Shown here: piece by piece, positions 21,050-34,515 of the stretch | How positions within the stretch are numbered: position 1 is the first letter of the stretch | How the letters are laid out: every line of letters starts with the position of its first letter | From: Cacajao melanocephalus | Taxonomy: Eukaryota; Chordata; Mammalia; Primates; Pitheciidae | Reading direction: 5' to 3' | Length of the DNA: 64,000 bases | Assembly: GCA_963573385.1 (NCBI GenBank) | Contig: CAUYLG010044592.1 | Span: 124,001-188,000, forward strand | The notes under the pieces: generated by a model | Database searches by the model: none | Seen by the model: the letters and a program-made list of their open reading frames with translations, nothing else | What the model was told of the DNA's origin: nothing | Position numbers and translations under genes: made by a program

Positions 21050-21210
21050 GAAGGGTGGACCAGTGATCTTGGGTATACTGACTTATTAATAACTTCCGTC
21101 TGTCTCAGTTGTCCCATCTGTTCAATGGAGCTAAGAATATTAAACACCCCATTGGATCATCTGAGGATTCAATGAGTGGATACTTGTAAAGCACTTAGGA
21201 TGGTGCAGGT
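21050..21210 (+). repeat. MIR SINE
   Basis: The text 'tgtctcagttgtcccatctg' followed by 'gattcaatgagtggatactt' is a MIR 3' half. Confidence 0.65.
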
Positions 21211-21239
21211 TCATGTATGAAATCTGCTAAACAGGATGC

Positions 21240-21535
21240 TTTTGCTGGGGGACCCAGCGGTGCATGAGATTGCTAAGCTGTTGCACGTGCTATTTCCTCT
21301 GTTTGCAAATAACTCTTTTCTACCCCTCACTTGCTGCTTTACTCCCTTCCATTTCAGCTTAGACACTACCTCCCCCAGGAAGTCCTCCAGCTCCCCAGGT
21401 GCTTGGTCAGTGCCTCTCTTCTGAGCTCCCTCGCACCAATACTTCCCCATGAGAACAGGCAACAACCGTCTCAGCACCTTCAGGTGCCCAGTAGCTGGTC
21501 CAGAGTAAGTGCTGAGTGAATGAAAGAACAGGTCA
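21240..21535 (+). repeat. L2 LINE 3' part
   Basis: It contains the usual L2 phrases: 'ccattcatttcagcttagac'-like text, 'cccccaggaagtcctccagc' and the closing 'gtgctgagtgaatgaa'. Confidence 0.7.
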
Positions 21536-21539
21536 GCAT

Positions 21540-22727
21540 ATGCATCAAAAGATGAGCAAGAGGTTTGGCCTTTGTCCCTGGCACTTCTAGCTGAGACTCC
21601 TTACTCTGTTCCAGGCACCAAAGCTCTGGCTCTGTCTTCATTTCTTTTTCTATGGGAAGAAACTGTGTGGAGTCCAGCTTGCACCAGCTCCCAAGAGCCA
21701 CCTGTGATCACTTCTGCCTCTGTGGCCCCTGACATCACTTGGGTAGCTTGAAATTGGCCACAGTGAGAATATCTATGCCATGCAAAGCAGCAAACACTAC
21801 ATACTGGGTTTTTGGTGTTTTGTTTTGTTTTGCTGGCTTACCAGCACACCACTGGTTATGATTTTAGGGGCCACAAAAAAATGGTTGTTTTGTCTCACCA
21901 GGGCACACTCCCTCGATGCCAGGTTTTAGGCAAGCAGTTCCCTCTTCCTGGCCACTGTGTCCCTCGCTGGTCCATCACAGCTCCCTTGTGGCCCGTAAGC
22001 TTTTGTAGGACAAGGCCTGTGCTTGTTTATCCCCCTCTCTCCCCAGTGTGTGAGCAGCAGCTGTCTGTAAATGCTTGTTGATTGACTGACGGACGGTTCT
22101 TGGTAAATATTTTTGTGAGAATTTGACCTTTCCCCCATGTGAATGCGGGGAAACCACGGCAGCCTGAACTTTCAGTAAAGCAGAGCCTCTTTGAGGAAGG
22201 GAGTCTTTGCAGAAACTCACCACAGCTGCCTGGAAGCCGAGTCATTGCAGCCCATCCTCCGCCTGTGTGTGCAGCCTCCTGGAAGATCCAAATGTCTCTG
22301 TCTCACAGCTCCCTAAGGTGCAAGATGAGGGTAGGGGAGGAGGTTGATGACTTAAGGACAGGAGCTCTTGATGGGGTGGGAGGCCCTGAGGGGGATGGGG
22401 AGCACAAGCACATGGAGAGGTACACACATCTGCAAATTGCATGTGCATTTTGTCCCACAGACCATGATCTCATCTCAGGGAGCTGCTGGAGGCTTGAGAT
22501 CCTTGGGCCACAAAGAGGCTGAAAATAATGCTGATCCCTGTCCCCTGTGCCCCATCCACTCCTGTCAAGGGCCCAGGTTGTGCCATGTGGCTTCTGCAGG
22601 GAGGGAGGTTTATATTCATATGTGTGCATGTAAGCATGGTGGCTGTGGTGTTTATGGACCCCTAATGCATGAGACAGATTCAGCTCTGCAACTTATGCAT
22701 AATAAGCACTCCATAACTGGGATCATT
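21540..22727. other. Intergenic unique DNA, no gene supported
   Basis: Several open frames overlap on both strands (21.8-22.6 kb) but none carries a recognised domain or has a supporting partner exon. A TTTTG run lies near 21810-21830. Confidence 0.5.
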
Positions 22728-23031
22728 CTTTTTTTTTTTTTTTTGAGACGGAGTCTCACACTCTGCCACCCAGGCTTGAGTGCAGTGGCGCAATCTCAGT
22801 TCACTGTAACCTCCTCTGCCTCCCAGGGTCAGACGATTCTCCTGCTTCAATATCTTAAGCAGCTGAGATTACAGGCATGCGCCACCATGCCCAGTTAACT
22901 TTCGTATTTTTAGTAGAGACAGGGTTTTACAGTGTTGGCCCAGTTGGTCTTGAACTCCTGACCTCAGGTGATCTGCTCACCTCGCCCTCCCAAAGTGCTG
23001 GGATTGCAGGCGTGAGCCACTGTGCCTGGCC
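22728..23031 (-). mobile_element. Alu with target duplications
   Basis: A T16 run is followed by 'gagacggagtctcacactct', ending 'gagccactgtgcctggcc'. ATAACTGGGA is present on both sides. Confidence 0.95.
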
Positions 23032-23149
23032 AATAACTGGGAGCTCTCTATCTGATTTGGTCAATGTACATGCATGTCTCCCCCTCCCCTGGATTACACA
23101 CTCTGGGAGAGTAGAGACTCGGTTTTCTTCACTCTTATATTCTCAGCAA

Positions 23150-23350
23150 CCACCACAGTGCCTGGCACATAGTAGGTGCTAGATAAATGTTTACATGTAA
23201 GTGTGCACACATATACACGCCTGTGCTTACATGACGTGTGTGTGTACTTGTGCAAGTGTGAACTTGTGAACGGGGGTCCGCATGCTTTTCACGCAGGCAT
23301 GTTAACAGACGTGCATGCCTGTGTGTAAATATGCGTGAGTGCGTGGGGTG
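23150..23350 (+). repeat. L2/MIR 3' end followed by GT-rich cryptic repeat
   Basis: 'cagtgcctggcacatagtag' marks an L2-type end. It is followed by alternating purine/pyrimidine text (GTGTGCAC, ACATATACAC, GTGTGTGTAC), which could adopt Z-form DNA. Confidence 0.55.
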
Positions 23351-23544
23351 AATTCTCGCTGCCTCTGTACCATGTATGATGAATCTCATGCTGCAGAGGA
23401 ACCTATGTCTTTGTGTTTGGCTTGTATAGGCCCGTGAGTGCAAGAACAGGAGTGGGATTTGATATGCCGATTTACATATATATATATGTGAGATATATTC
23501 ATATGTACACAAGGGGACTTGTGTGGGCATTTATGAAAAAGATG

Positions 23545-23705
23545 GCAGTGTAGACAGCTCAGGCTCTGTGGCCAAACTGTCCAGGTTTGAATCCCAGGTT
23601 CACGTCTTCTTATCTGTGTGACCATGAACAAGTTACTTAAATTCCCCGTGCCTTGGTTTCCCCATCTGTGATATGGGCTAGTAATAATACCTGCCTCCTT
23701 GGGCA
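23545..23705 (+). repeat. MIR SINE
   Basis: A near-complete MIR reads 'gtccaggtttgaatcccagg', 'gtgtgaccatgaacaagtta' and 'ggtttccccatctgtgatat'. Confidence 0.85.
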
Positions 23706-23769
23706 GAGTGATATGGGGGTGATATGGTTTGGTTCTGTGATACGGGGGCAATATGGTTCGGTTGGGGGG

Positions 23770-24134
23770 TGATATGGTCTGGTTCTGCGTCCCCACCCAA
23801 ATCTCATCTTGTAGCTCCCATAATTCCCACATGTTGTAGGAGGGGCCGAGTGGGAAGTCACTGAATCATGGGAGCAGGTCTTTCCTGTGCTGTTCTCATG
23901 ATAGCAAATAAGTCTCACAACATCTGATGGCTTTAAAAACGGGAGTTTCCCTGCACAAGCTCTCTCTTTGCCTGCGCCATTTACATAAGATGTGACTTGC
24001 TCTTCCTTGCTCCCACCGTGATTCTGAGGCCTCCCCAGCCATGTGGAACTGTAAGTCCAATTAAACCTCTTTCTTTTGTAAATGGCCCAGTCTCAGGTAT
24101 GTCTTTATCCGCAGTGTGAAAACAGACTAATACA
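23770..24134 (+). mobile_element. THE1-type MaLR LTR
   Basis: It starts TGATATGGTCTGGTTCTG, continues 'ccacccaaatctcatcttgt' and ends 'gaaaacagactaataca'. This closely matches the THE1/MST LTR pattern. Its start motif is repeated upstream (23708-23769). No internal region is present. Confidence 0.92.
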
Positions 24135-24817
24135 GGAATACAGGGGGACAGCAGAAGGTAGACACTATTACTAGCTCATATCCCAGACAGAGATCAGGAT
24201 TATTTTTAGTCCCACTTGTGGCCCAAGGACCCCAGACCTCCAGCAGCAACACAGACTCGGCATTGTTTAGTGGAATAAATAAGATACTAGCACCTGGCAC
24301 CCAGTAAGCAATCAACACCTGCTGCTGCTGCTGCTGTTTCCATTTGTGTGTGTGCACGCCCGTGTCCTCCAACATATCCCCATGCCAGCCCTGGAGAGAC
24401 AAAGACAGTCCCTGATGGGTACCGAGATTAGCATGTGGGTTCAAGAAAATAACCAAGTCATGGCCTGAGATGACTGGAGGATCAGGAAGGGGTTTCCACA
24501 CCAAGCATCACAGCCTCTCCTCCTTGGGGGACTTCACTGCCCACTCATCAAAGAGAATGTAGTCACCTGAGTCCATCCTCCCCACCTGGAGAGGCCAGAC
24601 TTTTCCAGGCCAGCTCACTGTCTGGGGGAGGCAGAAATGAGAGAGTGGGTGAGGAGCTCTCTCCAAGGTAGAGGGTGGTCCCAGCATGTGCCACAGTGAA
24701 TCCATTTAGAGATGGTTCTAGGCGTGCCCATCAGAGGCCTGTTGGGCTGAGTTCTTTCACAAATGCCAGTAAAACTGAAAGAGCCAGGTGCCTTTGAGGG
24801 GCTAAAAAGAGCTGCAG

Positions 24818-26399
<1,582 letters not shown>

Positions 26400-26400
<1 letters not shown>

Positions 26401-27660
26401 CCAATGCTCGGTGGTGACCGTGGCTGTGGATTCTGGGCATAATTTGAAAGTGGAACCAACAGGAATTCCCAATGGGTGGAATTGGGTGGTAAGAGAATGC
26501 AAGGAGGCTAGGATGATCACACTATTACCACCGTGGGGACCCTGCCCCACACGCAGTTCACCCCTTTAGCCTTGCCCCAGGTGCAGGAGGAATGATTCCC
26601 ACCTAATTCTGCTGTTTGTGGCAACCCTGCTCTTCCAGGCACAGCATCCTCCTAATTATCCTGGGGGGGTGGAGGTCAGTATTCTCACCCCCATTGGCAG
26701 GTGGGGGTGAAGAGGCTCAAAGAGAGGAAGGGCCTTGTCTAAGGTCGCGCAGCCCCAGAGGCTGAGGTTGGCCCTGCTGACATCTTCCGCCAGACTCTGG
26801 ATCCCGTGCTCCTACCCCGACAACATGAAATCAGAGGTCCTCAACCTGGGGGCAATTTCGCCCACCAGGGGACACGTGGGTGGTCACAAATAGGGCAAAG
26901 GTGCTCCTGGCATCTAGTGGGAAGAGGCCAGGGATGCTGGTCACCATCTCACCCATGCACAGGATGGTCCCCACCATAAACGATCTAGCCCAAATGTCAA
27001 CAGTGCCAAGGTGGGGAAACCCTGCCAAACATTCTGTGGAAGGGCTGGAGATGCCATAGCTCCGCAGCCTCCCCCCAGCCCTCCAGAGTCTTCTCGGGCA
27101 CCACTCAACAGGTCTGGGCGCCCCTCCCTGAAAGGGAAGCCAGCTTGTGCCAAGGCTGCAGTGGGCAGCCAGCAGCTGTGGTGGTAGTTTCCCCAGAGAC
27201 AGAGGCCGGTTCCTGGAAAATTAAACTTGGCATTCTCTGTGGCTTCTCTTCTCTTCTCTTCTCCTTTCCAATCAGACCCAGGCACATGGGCCACATTCTC
27301 CCATCTGCAGACGGTCTCCAAGGGCCCCACACGTCCCCAGCCCAGCTGGATGGGGACCAAGGGTAGCTTGCACGCATCACTCCCCTCCTGAGGACCTCCC
27401 ATGGCTCTGGGCATCGACGGGGTGGGGTTCTGCTCCTGCTGCTCGGCAGGGAAGCTCCTCCAGACTCTGGCACTGCCCTCGTCACCAGGCTATGGCCTCG
27501 CCACTTCCTCCTTGTTCCGGTGGCCCCCTCTGCCTTCTCCACCCACACCGGGGCCCTCATCATTCCCTGAACAGGCGGAGCAGTCACACCCTCATGCCTT
27601 TGGCTTACCGAAGAACCGACTACAGGCTTGGTTGGCCCTCTGCTGTGCTTCCTTCCTCTT
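26400..27660. other. Unique GC-moderate intergenic DNA, no gene supported
   Basis: Open frames on both strands (for example 27105-27668 on the minus strand) lack any known motif. MIR-like text lies near 26690-26770 ('cagaggctgaggttggccct'). Confidence 0.45.
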
Positions 27661-27990
27661 TCAGCCAATTCTGATCTTTATAATTTTCCTTCTCTTTCTT
27701 CTGGTTTTTTTTCACTGCCATTTTCTAACTGCTCGAGAATGACGTTTGGAACATTAATTTTTAGCTTTTCTTCTTTGCTAATTTATGAATGTTAAGGCTA
27801 CAAATTTCCCTCTAAGTATTGTTTTAGCTGCAACCCACCAGTTTCTCTGTGTTTTTTTTAGCTATTCAGTTCAAAGTATTTTCTAATTTTCCATTGCAAC
27901 TTTTTGTATTGTCTCTTGGGTGATTTAGAAGTGTATTTCTTGGTTTCCTGTCCACATATTTGGAATGTTTTGAAATGCACTCTCCTATCT
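27660..27990 (-). repeat. L1 ORF2-like fragment (antisense)
   Basis: AT-rich text including 'cccaccagtttctctgtgtt' and 'gatttagaagtgtatttctt' is the reverse strand of an old L1 ORF2. Many stops are present. Confidence 0.7.
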
Positions 27991-28150
27991 TTTCAACACG
28001 CTGAACTGTTCTTCATCCTTCCGAGGCCAAAACAAGTGACCCCTCCTCCATGCAGCCTTCCCTGATACTCCGTCCACACCATAGCCGGCATCATTAGGAA
28101 TTGCTCGTGTTTGCTGTCATTGCATTTTGTACTGACCACTATTATAGTAC
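27991..28150 (+). repeat. L2 LINE fragment
   Basis: The text 'tgcagccttccctgatactc' and 'ttaggaattgctcgtgtttg' is typical of L2 3' regions. Confidence 0.55.
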
Positions 28151-28730
28151 TTTCAGGGCACACAGTAATGTATCTGTCAAGATTTTTGCAGTTTCAAGTC
28201 AAAGAAACTTACTTAATCCAAACCGGCTGAAGGCAAGAGGAAACTTACTGTCTTATTTAACTAAAGTGTCTTGGCTTTCAGGCATAGCTGGATCAAGGGA
28301 TCCTGATTCCTGATGGCCCACTTCATCTTGAGCCACTTCTTCCATGTCAACCCCATCCTGAGGCAGGTTCTCCCATTGTAACCTCAGAGACACACAGCAG
28401 CTCCAGGGAACACATTCTCCCCACTCCAAGTGTGGAGTCTGCCCTGATGGTTCCCTCTAGGGTCTTGTGGGATCTCTTTGACTCTGACTGGATCCATTAA
28501 TGTGGCCTAAGGAATATAGTGGGTTGGCTTAGGCTAGGGTCATGCACTCCCCCAGGGAAAGGAACTGAGAATGGAGGGGGAATGATATCTCAGAAAAAAA
28601 TCAGGATACAATGACCAGGAGAAGAGTAAATCACGGCTAGAAAACAAAGCAAAACAAAAACAAAGACAATATACTACCGCTGTTAATAATAATCATACTA
28701 GTTTAGTAGCAGCAACAACTCTAAGTACCT

Positions 28731-29042
<312 letters not shown>

Positions 29043-29309
29043 TAGTACATGCCACTCACCCAAGTGCTTTACTTTTAGACCTGTGTATCAGCCTTCCTGT
29101 TGAATTTAAGACCTTTGACAATGAAAAGATCTGTTTTGTTAACTGTGAAAATTTTGGAGGCAGCAGGGGAGGGAGGAGATGGGCAATTCCTCCTCTACCC
29201 TAAGATTTCCAATCAGCTCACTCAACCACACCCCCACCCCTGACCTTGGAGGCCAGAGCTCAGCCCCAGAGTCTTCTAAGAGAAAGCTTGCCCAGGTGCC
29301 CGATCAGTT

Positions 29310-29865
29310 CAGTGGGCTGCTGTATCTCTCTGTCTTAGCCGCTCAGGATGCTATAACAAAATGGCCAGGTGGTTTGCACAACAGATGTCTATTTCTCACA
29401 GTTCTGGAAGCTGGAAAGTCCATGATCAACTAATTGGTCCAGGAATAACATGAGGAATCAGAATGCTAAGGAAATTCCTTCATCCATTTGTGTCTGTCTC
29501 TGGTAGGCACATTTTCAGTGCACCACGTGAATTTTCTGTGCAGCATCTGAAAACTTTGGCAAACTCCTATCTCCCCAGCTCTGCAGTCAGAAAGGAAAGC
29601 CAGCTGATTCCATGTCTGATGAAGGCTCTCTTCCTGGATGGCAGACAGTTGCCTTCTTGGTCTGAGGGAGCTTGAGGACAAGCTCCCTGGTGTCTCTTCT
29701 TGTAAGGGCACTAACACTATCGGATTGGGGCCCCACCCTTTTGAGCTCATTTCACCTTAATTGCTTCCTTTTAGAGGCTCATCTCCAAATACAGCCACAT
29801 TGTGGGTCAAGGCTTTAGCATACGAATTTGGCAGGGGTTGGGGGCAGGGCACATTCAGTCCATAA
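29310..29865 (-). repeat. MaLR/MLT1-like LTR
   Basis: It contains 'ctcaggatgctataacaaaa', 'cagttctggaagctggaaag' and 'ctccaaatacagccacattg', ending near 'cattcagtccataatt'. The pattern fits a minus-strand MLT1/MST-type LTR, with approximate ends. Confidence 0.6.
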
Positions 29866-30699
29866 TTATTTCCTTCCAGAGTAAGCCCTCCTACATCTTT
29901 CTAAGAATCAGAGACACACGGACACTCAGGATGAAAGGAGACTCCATGGCCCTTGGTTCAACTACACACTCAGTCAATCCAACCATACCCCCACAGGGAG
30001 GGATTGCTTACATACCACCAGGGACAGGGAGCTCACTGTCTTCTCCAGTTCATCAACTCTGACTGCGCTGGTCTGGACCTAAAGGTCAGGTCTCATGACC
30101 TCCACCCTGAGTCTTCTCTCTCTAAACACTTCTGCTCTCTCATGATGTTTTTATGGTCTCCACACCAGCCACTCTACCTTTTTTGGTTGCCTCTTCTGAA
30201 TATATGCAATGTTCTTAAAAACGAAGGCCCAAACTGGACGTAGACTGTAGGTGTGGCCGGTGCAGTGAGGCTAGCCTCCCTTGTTCTGGACACCATACCT
30301 CTATTAATGCAACCCCGGGGTGCTTCAGTTTTCTTTTGGCTGTGACACACTCTTGACTTTGGGAAAATCTCCCAAGCATTTTCCACGTCACATGTCGCTT
30401 CCTTGGTTCTAACCTTCATGTACACATAATTGAATATCTATCTTGAAATAAAGGACATTGCAAGCTTCGGGGAAACCATGGCTCACATCTCTATAGAGTT
30501 TTGATGGCTTCCCTTCTCTGCACCATTTTCCCACCACACTGATTTTTTGTGACCTCCTTTTTTTAATTTTCAAAATGGAAATAGCTTTGTTATTTTTTCC
30601 AGATTCCAGAATATATCATTTTAAAAATCAAATAATACAGAACAATGTAAAAATTTAAAAATAAAAATTCCCGTCACCCAGAAATGGCCCTATTAACCC

Positions 30700-30828
30700 T
30701 TGGGGCTAGACCGCCTGGGTTCAAATCCTGACCCCATCACTTCCTGGCTCTATGCCTGTGGACCAGTTGTTCAGTCTCCTGCATCTGTTTTCTTATGTCT
30801 AAAATGGGGATATTAAAATGTAGTTTGG
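30700..30828 (+). repeat. MIR SINE
   Basis: It reads 'cgcctgggttcaaatcctga' and 'cttatgtctaaaatggggat', then is cut by the following Alu. Confidence 0.8.
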
Positions 30829-31143
30829 GGCTGGGCACAGTAGCTCACACCTGTAATCCCAACACTTTAGGAGGCTGAGGCAGAAGGACCGCTTGATCGC
30901 AGGAGTTTGAGACCAGCCCTGGCAATATAATGAGACTTCATCCCTACAAAAAAAATTTTTTTAACTTAACCAGGCGTGTTGGTGCATACCTGTGGTCCCA
31001 GCTACTCGGGAGAGTGAAGAGGTAGAATGGCTTGAGTTTGGGAGGTTGAGGTTGCAGCAATCACACCATGATCACCCAACTGCACTCCAGCTTGGGGGAC
31101 AGAGTAAGACCTTGTCTCAAAAAATACAAAATTAAAATAAAAG
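30829..31143 (+). mobile_element. Alu
   Basis: An old, diverged Alu runs from 'ggctgggcacagtagctcac' to an A-rich tail ending about 31143. Confidence 0.92.
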
Positions 31144-31204
31144 GTGGTTTTGATAACTTAGCACAGATGGCAAGTCCCTTACAAATGTAAACACTTTTGT
31201 ATTT

Positions 31205-31700
31205 TTGTTATTCAAAATTGTGTTGGTTACAGTTCTGTTTCTCTGGAGAACCCTGACTAATACAGATACATCTGTTTTAGTCAGCTCAGGCTGCCATAGC
31301 AAAATACCGTCAACTGTGTGGCTTTGGCAAGAGTTTATTTTCCCACACTTCTGGAGGCTGGAAGTCTAAGATCAAGGTGGTTTGATGGTTATTGTCTGAA
31401 CAACCTTTCTAGCTTGCAGACAGCCACCTTCTTGCCATGTCCTCACATGGCATAGCTACAGAGTATTCTGTTTCGCAGCTGTTTTAGAAATTATTCATCC
31501 AATCCTCTCTTCATGATTCATTTCAGCCTGGTCAGTACTTTATACACATAGCATACCTAGCTGCACCTAGCATACCTTGCTTCACCAGTTTGGATACACA
31601 GATAAGCCCCTTCCTCTTTCTGATCATCACTCAAGCCCCTTGTATGGTTAGAAGTTCCAACTTCTAATAGAGACCAACCACAGTGTCTTAAACACTTGAG
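31205..31700. repeat. LTR-like old repeat, family unresolved
   Basis: 'tctctggagaaccctgacta' followed by 'agctcaggctgccatagcaa' and 'cttctggaggctggaagtct' is text common to MaLR-type elements. I cannot set its limits. Confidence 0.45.
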
Positions 31701-33043
31701 AGCGAATTCCTTTCCAGAATGAGAAGTCCGGAGACAAGTGATTGCTGACGTTTGTTCATGACCCATGACATCAGAGCCAAGTTCTCTGTGATTCTCCTGG
31801 TCTTTTTCTTTAGTTCCGAATGACTGCTTGAGCTCCAGCCATCACATCTACACTTTAGGCAGGAGAAAGAAGGAGGAAGGGGAAGAGTGGAAGGGCTACA
31901 GGGTGCTTCCAGAAGCTCCATGTGAAACTCCCATCACTAGCTGCAAGGGAAGCTGGCAAGTGGTCTATTACCTGGGTCCATTGCTATCCAGAATTACACC
32001 ATGTTTCTGATATGAGAAAGAAGGACAAGATGGAAGCTGGGATGAAACTAATCGTCTCTATCATGTTCCCTGTAGCAGATGTTGAAGCCTTACCCTTAAC
32101 CTCTCAGCTGTGTACATCAAAGCATTTTTACTGCAAACACCTGCAACTCTCTGCTTCAGGGTTCATTTCTGGCAGCAGGTGCACACAATCAGCAAGCTGG
32201 AAGTGTCAGAGAGTCACGCCCCTGGAAGCAGCCCTCAACTAACATCAAATGAAATCCCGGTAAAGAAATATCCCAGATTTCTTGTTTCTCTTTTGGGACA
32301 AGTTGGAGACATGTTCTATACCGTCTCTCAGAGGTACCCAGTGGGATTCAACTCCAGTTGCCAACAGCAGCGACCTGCTCCTTAAAGCACCCTCTGCTGG
32401 CTTCCTCCCCTTCCCTGCCTCACTTCCCCATTCCCCTAGAAGTGTTTCCTAAGATTATTTCCCAAAACTATGACATATCCTTAAATCCTTGTCTTAGAAT
32501 TTGCTTCTAGGGGAACCCAACCAAGACATAACTCATGTACCAAATAGCAATTGATGTGATCAATGGCTAGGGCAGTCTGATCATCCCACTAGAAACTGTA
32601 ATTTTAGAAAGAAATTTACAAAATTCTTAGTCTTATCATCTGCTTAAATGATACCCCTCTTAGTCCAGAGCCTAATACAAACCAAGATGAGCCTTTAAGG
32701 CAGGATAAACATATTCTCTCTGTGTTACTCAAAACTGAGGGTACTATTTATTAGTTTTGTTCTTTATATTCAGCCATTGCTCTTAAAATAAACCTGCTGT
32801 CTCAGCGTAAGTGAGTGAAAAGGGGGTTCCCAGTTGCAGCCACATGTTATGCACAATCCAGCCCTCTAGACATCTCCTTCCTTTGTGGTTTGCTCCCCAT
32901 GAAACATCCCCTGTTCTTCCTTGGTTGTGGCCCTCAGCAGACCATCTGGTCCATTAGAGGAACCCCACAGTGATGGACCTCAAAAAGGAATGCGTCAGCT
33001 AATACCACTGAACTTACACTTCAAACTGGACAAGATGGTACAT
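31701..33043. other. Intergenic DNA, no gene supported
   Basis: This is mixed-composition sequence with a purine-rich patch (31865-31910). No repeat family was securely recognised except traces near 32480-32560 ('gaacccaaccaagac'). Confidence 0.4.
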
Positions 33044-33410
33044 TGTGTTAGTCTGTTTTCATGCTGCTTATAAGCACATACCCAAGACTGGGTAATTTAT
33101 AAAGAAGAAGATGCTTAATGGACTCAGTTTCATGTAGCTGGGAAGGCCTCACAATCATAGTGAAAGGCAGAAGGTGAAGGGCACATCTTACATGGTGGCA
33201 GGCAAGAGACAATGAGAGTCAAGCGAAAGGGATTTCTCCTTATAAAACCATCAAACCTCATGAGACTTATTCACTACCACAAGAACAGCATAGGGAAAAA
33301 TCACCCCATGATTCGATTATCTCCCATCGGGTCTGTCACGCAACACATGGGAACTACGGGAGCTACAATCCAAGATGAGATTTAGGTGGTGACACAGCCA
33401 AACCATATCA
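33044..33410 (-). mobile_element. THE1/MST-type MaLR LTR
   Basis: On the + strand it starts TGTGTTAGTCTGTTTTCATG and ends 'cagccaaaccatatca', which is the reverse of a THE1/MST LTR. Flanks TACAT (33039-33043) and TGCAT (33411-33415) form a near-perfect 5-base target duplication. Confidence 0.92.
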
Positions 33411-33439
33411 TGCATGTCATGTAATGTGTATTTTATTAC

Positions 33440-34515
33440 AATAAAAATTAATTTTTAAAAAATGGTTAAGTAAGGGATTGTCTGAGAAGAATTTTCAAAG
33501 ATCTAAATAAATGGAGAGAGTGTCTATGTCCATGATTGAAAGTTTCCGTGTTTTTAAGGTGGCAGATTTCCTCAAATTGGCCTATTGATTCAAGACAGTC
33601 CTTGCCAAAATCTCAGTAGGAGTTTTTGCAGAAATTAACAAGCTGAAACTTATATGGCATTTAATATTTATAATGGAAATGCAAAAAACTCAAAATTGCC
33701 AAAACAATTCTGAAAAAGCATAACAAATTTGGAAGACTTCCACTTCCTGATTTCAAAACTTAATACAAAGCTACAGTAATCAAGACAGTATGGTGCTAGT
33801 AAATGGATAGACATATAAAGCAATGTATCAGAATAGAAGGTCCAGAAATAAACCCATATATTTATAGTCAATTAATTATCAAAATAGGTGCCAAGGCAAT
33901 TCAATGGGGAAAGGACAATCTTTTCTAAAGATTGTGCTGAAACAATCAAAGATTTTCATGAGAAAAGATAAATTTAGATCACTACTTCACATCATTCACA
34001 AAATTACCTCAAAATCATAATTTTAGAAAGGTAAAACTGGGCTTGGTGTCTCACTTTGGGAGGCCAAGGTGGGTGGATCACTTGAGCCCAGGAGTTCAAG
34101 ACCAGCTTGAGCAACATGGAGAAACCCCATCTCTACCCAAAATACAAAAATTAGCCGGGCATGGTGGAGTGCAACTGTAGTCCCAGCTACTCAGGAGGCT
34201 GAGGCATGAGAATCACTTGAACACAGGAGGCAGAAGTTGCAATGACCCGAGATTGCAGTGAGCCACTGGACTCCAGCCTGGGCAACAAAGCAAAACTCTG
34301 CCTCAATCAATCAATCAATCAATCAGTCAATCCATGCAAGAGCTAAAGCAATTAAACTTTTAGAAGAAAATGTGAGAGGAGATTTTTGCTACCTTGGTTT
34401 AGGTAAAGATTTATTAGATATGGTACCAAAAGTGCAATCCACAAAAGAAAAAACATTGACAAATTAGGCTTCAATAAAATTTAAAAGGGTTGTGCTTCAA
34501 AAAAGCACCACTGAG
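33440..34515 (+). repeat. L1 ORF2/3' fragment, split by an Alu
   Basis: ORF2-type text such as 'ccagaaataaacccatatat' runs to about 34030. An Alu (34036-34330) follows, then the L1 resumes ('tagaagaaaatgtgagagga') and stops where a separate L1 5' UTR begins at about 34520. Confidence 0.85.
34036..34330 (+). mobile_element. Alu with (AATC)n tail
   Basis: The left end is shortened ('ctgggcttggtgtctcactt'). The tail is CAATCAATC repeated (34303-34332). Confidence 0.9.

Noticed and set aside
22139..22898. Pair of overlapping + strand frames (127 and 176 codons)
   Set aside because: The longer one runs into an Alu, and neither shows a motif or splice context.
24322..24337. (CTG)5 tract as a triplet-expansion candidate
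   Set aside because: It has only about five units and no coding context.
27105..27668. 187-codon minus-strand open frame
   Set aside because: No recognisable domain is present and several other frames are open in the same place. Composition alone accounts for it.
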